Source: Acidimicrobiaceae bacterium (GTDB lineage Bacteria; Actinomycetota; Acidimicrobiia; Acidimicrobiales; Salinilacustritrichaceae). Taken from it: 7,519 nt of DNA. Below, one piece after another: positions 5,302-7,519 of the stretch. How positions within the stretch are numbered: the first letter of the stretch is position 1; each line of letters begins with the position of its first letter. Below the pieces are notes generated by a model. It made no database searches and was not told the DNA's origin. It saw only the letters and a program-made list of their open reading frames with translations. Position numbers and translations under genes: made by a program. The stretch lies in the NCBI GenBank assembly GCA_003476595.1, contig DMTU01000109.1, positions 1 through 7,519 on the forward strand, given 5' to 3'.

Positions 5302-6078
5302 TCAGCTCGCGAAGAGGGCCACCAGCACGGGTGCGATGACGAGGGCGGGCAGGAAGGAACCGACCTTGACCTTCTTGAGGTCGAGCAGCCGCAGGCCGAT
5401 GCCGAGGATCATCACGCCGCCGGTGGCCTCGAGCTCGGCCACCATGCGGTCGTCGAGCAGCGAGTCGCCGAGGGTGGCCCCGAGCAGGGTGATGGCGCCC
5501 TGGAGCACGGCGATGCTGAGGGCGCTGAAGCCCACGCCCCACCCGTAGACCGCGGCGAAGGGGACGGAGACGATCCCGTCCAACGTCGCCTTCACGATCA
5601 GCAGCTCGCTGTCCCCGCTGATGCCGTCCTGCAGCGAGCCCACGATCATCATCGCCCCGATGCCGAACGTGAGGCTGGCGATCAGGAAGCCGTCGACGAA
5701 GGACCGCTCGGTCGTCCCGTCACCGTGCGCTTCCAGGTCGACGGCGAGCTCGTCGGGATCCCGCTCGACGTAGCTGCCGATGGCCGGCTCCGATGCGTCC
5801 CCCTCGACCAGCCGGCGGAGGCGCTCGCCCAGGGCCTCCAGCCGGTCCTCGATGCGGATGAGCTCGCCGAGCACGCCGCCGGCGACGATGGCGACCACCG
5901 GGAACACGGCGTTGCGCGTCTCGAGGAAGCTGGCGATGCCGACGCCCAGCACGATGAGGCCGATGCCGTCGAGGACCGTCGAGCGGACCCGCTCGGGCAT
6001 GCGCCCGTGCAGCAGCACGCCGACGCCGGTGCCGGCCAGCACCGTGATCACGTTGACGATGGTTCCGAGACCGCGCAC
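5302..6078 (-). CDS. DUF554 family multi-pass membrane protein (YdfK/YqgA-like)
   Basis: This is an integral membrane protein of 258 residues with no established biochemical function. Features of DUF554 are clear: the N-terminus GLGTIVNVITVLAGTGVGVL (3-22), GELIRIEDRLEALGERL (71-87), FVDGFLIASLTFGIGAMMIV (127-146) followed at once by GSLQDG (147-152), KATLDG (163-168) and a C-terminal GGVMILGIGLRLLDLKKVKV (220-239). About seven hydrophobic segments are visible. A hydrophilic insert at about 91-125 (rich in Glu/Asp) separates the two halves and may be a lineage-specific loop. The GTG at 6078 was chosen because it starts the conserved N-terminus; it has TACGTT 6 nt upstream and no Shine-Dalgarno. 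The frame stays open far upstream, antisense or out of frame to the amidohydrolase, and that part is not coding. The gene ends 24 bp from the convergent murF stop. Confidence 0.88.
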   Translation of the reverse strand: MRGLGTIVNVITVLAGTGVGVLLHGRMPERVRSTVLDGIGLIVLGVGIASFLETRNAVFPVVAIVAGGVLGELIRIEDRLEALGERLRRLVEGDASEPAIGSYVERDPDELAVDLEAHGDGTTERSFVDGFLIASLTFGIGAMMIVGSLQDGISGDSELLIVKATLDGIVSVPFAAVYGWGVGFSALSIAVLQGAITLLGATLGDSLLDDRMVAELEATGGVMILGIGLRLLDLKKVKVGSFLPALVIAPVLVALFAS

Positions 6079-6084
6079 CCGCCG

Positions 6085-6090
6085 AACGTA
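6085..6090 (-). promoter_or_regulatory. Candidate -10 element (TACGTT) for the leaderless DUF554 gene
   Basis: TACGTT on the minus strand fits TANNNT and ends 6 nt (CGGCGG) before the GTG at 6078. A partial -35 (CTGGCG, three of six matches to TTGACA) lies 17 bp further upstream. It falls in the 56-bp gap after the amidohydrolase stop, the longest gap in the window, which supports a separate promoter here. Confidence 0.42.
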
Positions 6091-6134
6091 GCGACGCGCC
6101 GACGCGACGCCAGCACTGCCAGTTTCCCGAGGTG

Positions 6135-7358
6135 TCAGGAGGCGGCGGCGAGAGTGCTCGGCAGGCCGTGGCCCATGAGCTCGACGAAGTTGCGGCGGTA
6201 GAAGCGGTCGCGGTGGTCGTCGGAGACGCCGGCGGCGTCGAGGCTGGCCTCGAAGCGCTCGACCGGGCGCCGGCCGCCCTCGACGTGGGGGAAGTCGGTG
6301 CTGAACAGCACGGTCTCGGGCCCGGCCTGCTCGATGATCCAGCCGACGTCCTCGGTGGGGTACGGCGTGAACCGCATCTGGCGGGACACGTACTCCGACG
6401 GGCGCAGCGACAGCTGCTGGAGGCGCTCCTCGTGGCGGTGGAACGCGTCGAAGGCCGACTCCATCTGGCGCATCCAGCCCGGCACCCAGATCGCGCCCTG
6501 CTCGATGACGCCGACGCGCAGGTCCGGGAACCGCTCGAACACGCCGTCGAAGAGCATCGTGGCCAGCGTCTGGGCGGGCGGGCCGGGGATGCCCATGTAG
6601 TCGACGCAGCGGAAGTTCTCGTCGCCGCCGTGGAAGTCCGGCGGGATCGGCAGCCCGTTCTGGAAGTACATCGAGTCGATCAGCTCGCCGGTGCCGCCGA
6701 CGTGGAACACGATCGGGATGCCGGCCTCCTGGGCCCGGGCCCACACCGGATCGAGCGAGCGGTGGCTGGGGGAGTGGGTGGCCGGGCAGCCCGACGGGAT
6801 CAGCAGCGCCGCTGCGCCGAGGTGGACCGCCTCGTCGGCCATGGCCGCGGCCCGGTCGAAGTCGGCGAGGGGGACGTACATCGTGGACAGGAGGCGCTCG
6901 TCGACCGAGCAGAACTCGGCCATGCCCCGGTTGTGGGCCCGTGCGGTGCCGTAGGCCATCTCGAGATCCCCGCTGTGCTCCCAGGCGAACAGCCGGGAGT
7001 TGTGGAACGTGTTGAACACGAGCTGGCTCTGCACGCCGATGAGGTCGAGGGCGCGGACCCGGTCCTCGGCGATGAAGGAGCCGGTGGCGGCGAAGTTCTT
7101 GCGCAGCATGATCTCGTGCGCCTCCTCGGCCCGGTACTCCTCGGACGCGTGCTTGGCGGCGAGGCGGTCGAACGCGGCGGTGAGGTCGGCGAGCTGTTCC
7201 TCCACGTCGCCGGTCTGGCGCAGCTCGTTGCCGCTCGTCAGGGGGAGGGGCTCGATGCGGTCGCGGATGGCCGGGTCGGCGTGGTCGCGCAGCCAGGTCG
7301 GCGTCTCCATGATGTGGGCGTCCGCGTCGTGGACGACCCGATCGGTGATGTATGGCAT
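6135..7358 (-). CDS. Amidohydrolase family protein (PF04909, amidohydrolase_2 / ACMSD-like fold)
   Basis: This is a 407-residue cytoplasmic TIM-barrel metal-dependent enzyme; relatives hydrolyse or decarboxylate small, often aromatic, acids. The exact reaction here is not known. The N-terminal metal motif is DADAHIMETP (11-20), where Asp13-x-His15 replaces the HxH of classical ACMSD. Later come IVFHVGGTGE (216-225, His219), VGVIEQGAIWVPGWM (282-296, Glu286) and LFSTDFPHVEGG (351-362, with Asp355 and His358), the usual C-terminal active-site strand of this family. The ATG at 7358 starts a typical N-terminus (MPYITDRVVHDADAH) and is preceded by a G-rich stretch (GGGGGG, 5 nt away) that may act as a ribosome site. 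An upstream in-frame start at 7430 would overlap the preceding gene and is rejected. The gene follows a membrane protein gene by 32 bp on the same strand, so uptake and catabolism may be coupled. Confidence 0.88.
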   Translation of the reverse strand: MPYITDRVVHDADAHIMETPTWLRDHADPAIRDRIEPLPLTSGNELRQTGDVEEQLADLTAAFDRLAAKHASEEYRAEEAHEIMLRKNFAATGSFIAEDRVRALDLIGVQSQLVFNTFHNSRLFAWEHSGDLEMAYGTARAHNRGMAEFCSVDERLLSTMYVPLADFDRAAAMADEAVHLGAAALLIPSGCPATHSPSHRSLDPVWARAQEAGIPIVFHVGGTGELIDSMYFQNGLPIPPDFHGGDENFRCVDYMGIPGPPAQTLATMLFDGVFERFPDLRVGVIEQGAIWVPGWMRQMESAFDAFHRHEERLQQLSLRPSEYVSRQMRFTPYPTEDVGWIIEQAGPETVLFSTDFPHVEGGRRPVERFEASLDAAGVSDDHRDRFYRRNFVELMGHGLPSTLAAAS

Positions 7359-7390
7359 GTGAGCCCCCCGGATCCCCCAGATCGGATGTG

Positions 7391-7519
7391 TCAGTGAGCG
7401 TAGGGCCGCTCGGTGCGGGTGTCGGCCCACCAGCCGAGCCCGAGGGCGATGATCGCACCCGGGAAGACCACCGTGGTGACCGAGGTGGCGTCGATGAGCG
7501 GGCCGGCCACCAGGTTCCC
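7391..7519 (-). CDS. C-terminal end of a membrane protein, probably a transporter (5' end outside the window)
   Basis: A frame open from the window edge ends at a TGA (7391-7393) and gives 42 residues. GPLIDATSVTTVVFPG, then AIIALGLGWW and the hydrophilic tail ADTRTERPYAH, look like the last transmembrane helix and cytoplasmic tail of an MFS-type or similar permease. The GC pattern and reading-frame continuity support a real gene despite the short length. It precedes the amidohydrolase by 32 bp on the same strand, so the two are probably co-transcribed. The family cannot be set from this fragment. A TANNNT match (TACGCT, 7397-7402 on the minus strand) lies in its last codons and could be an internal promoter for the amidohydrolase, but this is weak. 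Confidence 0.62.
   Translation of the reverse strand, partial: GNLVAGPLIDATSVTTVVFPGAIIALGLGWWADTRTERPYAH

Noticed and set aside
6132..7397. 421-codon plus-strand open frame opposite the amidohydrolase
   Set aside because: It mirrors the amidohydrolase codons on the opposite strand; the product is Val/Glu/Gly-rich and has no motif.
1..7519. Mobile element, CRISPR array, tRNA, rRNA or phage genes
   Set aside because: No transposase, regular direct repeats, cloverleaf or phage-like proteins were seen; all frames are accounted for by chromosomal-type genes.

Overview
This window is GC-rich DNA that is almost entirely coding. It carries eight full or partial genes, and the gaps between them run from 15 to 56 bp, about 213 bp in all. 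The composition, the nickel superoxide dismutase and the apparently leaderless genes suggest an actinobacterium, perhaps of the Acidimicrobiia type. That placement is inference, because no rRNA or other taxonomic marker is present. I saw no mobile element, tRNA, rRNA or CRISPR array. The content looks like chromosomal housekeeping and stress-defence genes rather than an island.

Layout from left to right: the 3' part of a DUF4349 membrane protein (+) runs into, and overlaps by 56 bp, the 3' end of a DHA2-type MFS exporter (-). Upstream of the exporter, on the same strand, is the nickel-SOD maturation protease sodX (-). It is divergent from sodN (+), the nickel superoxide dismutase, with only 28 bp between their start codons. 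sodN converges on ddl (-, D-Ala-D-Ala ligase). ddl is divergent from murF (+) across 40 bp. murF converges on a DUF554 membrane protein (-). Behind that gene on the minus strand lie a PF04909 amidohydrolase and the last 42 codons of a membrane protein cut by the window edge.

Two functional pairs stand out. SodX should remove the propeptide of SodN and expose the His1 nickel ligand. Ddl makes the D-Ala-D-Ala dipeptide that MurF adds to UDP-MurNAc-tripeptide. Both pairs are head to head with very short shared control regions. Several genes (MFS, ddl, DUF554 and, more weakly, murF) have a -10-like hexamer 6 to 8 nt before the start codon and no Shine-Dalgarno sequence, as in leaderless transcription. 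sodN instead has a strong AAGGAG. I did not find a clearly new multi-gene system. The best leads are the altered nickel hook of SodN, the compact divergent control regions, the leaderless signature and a perfect 13-bp inverted repeat at the sodN/ddl 3' junction.
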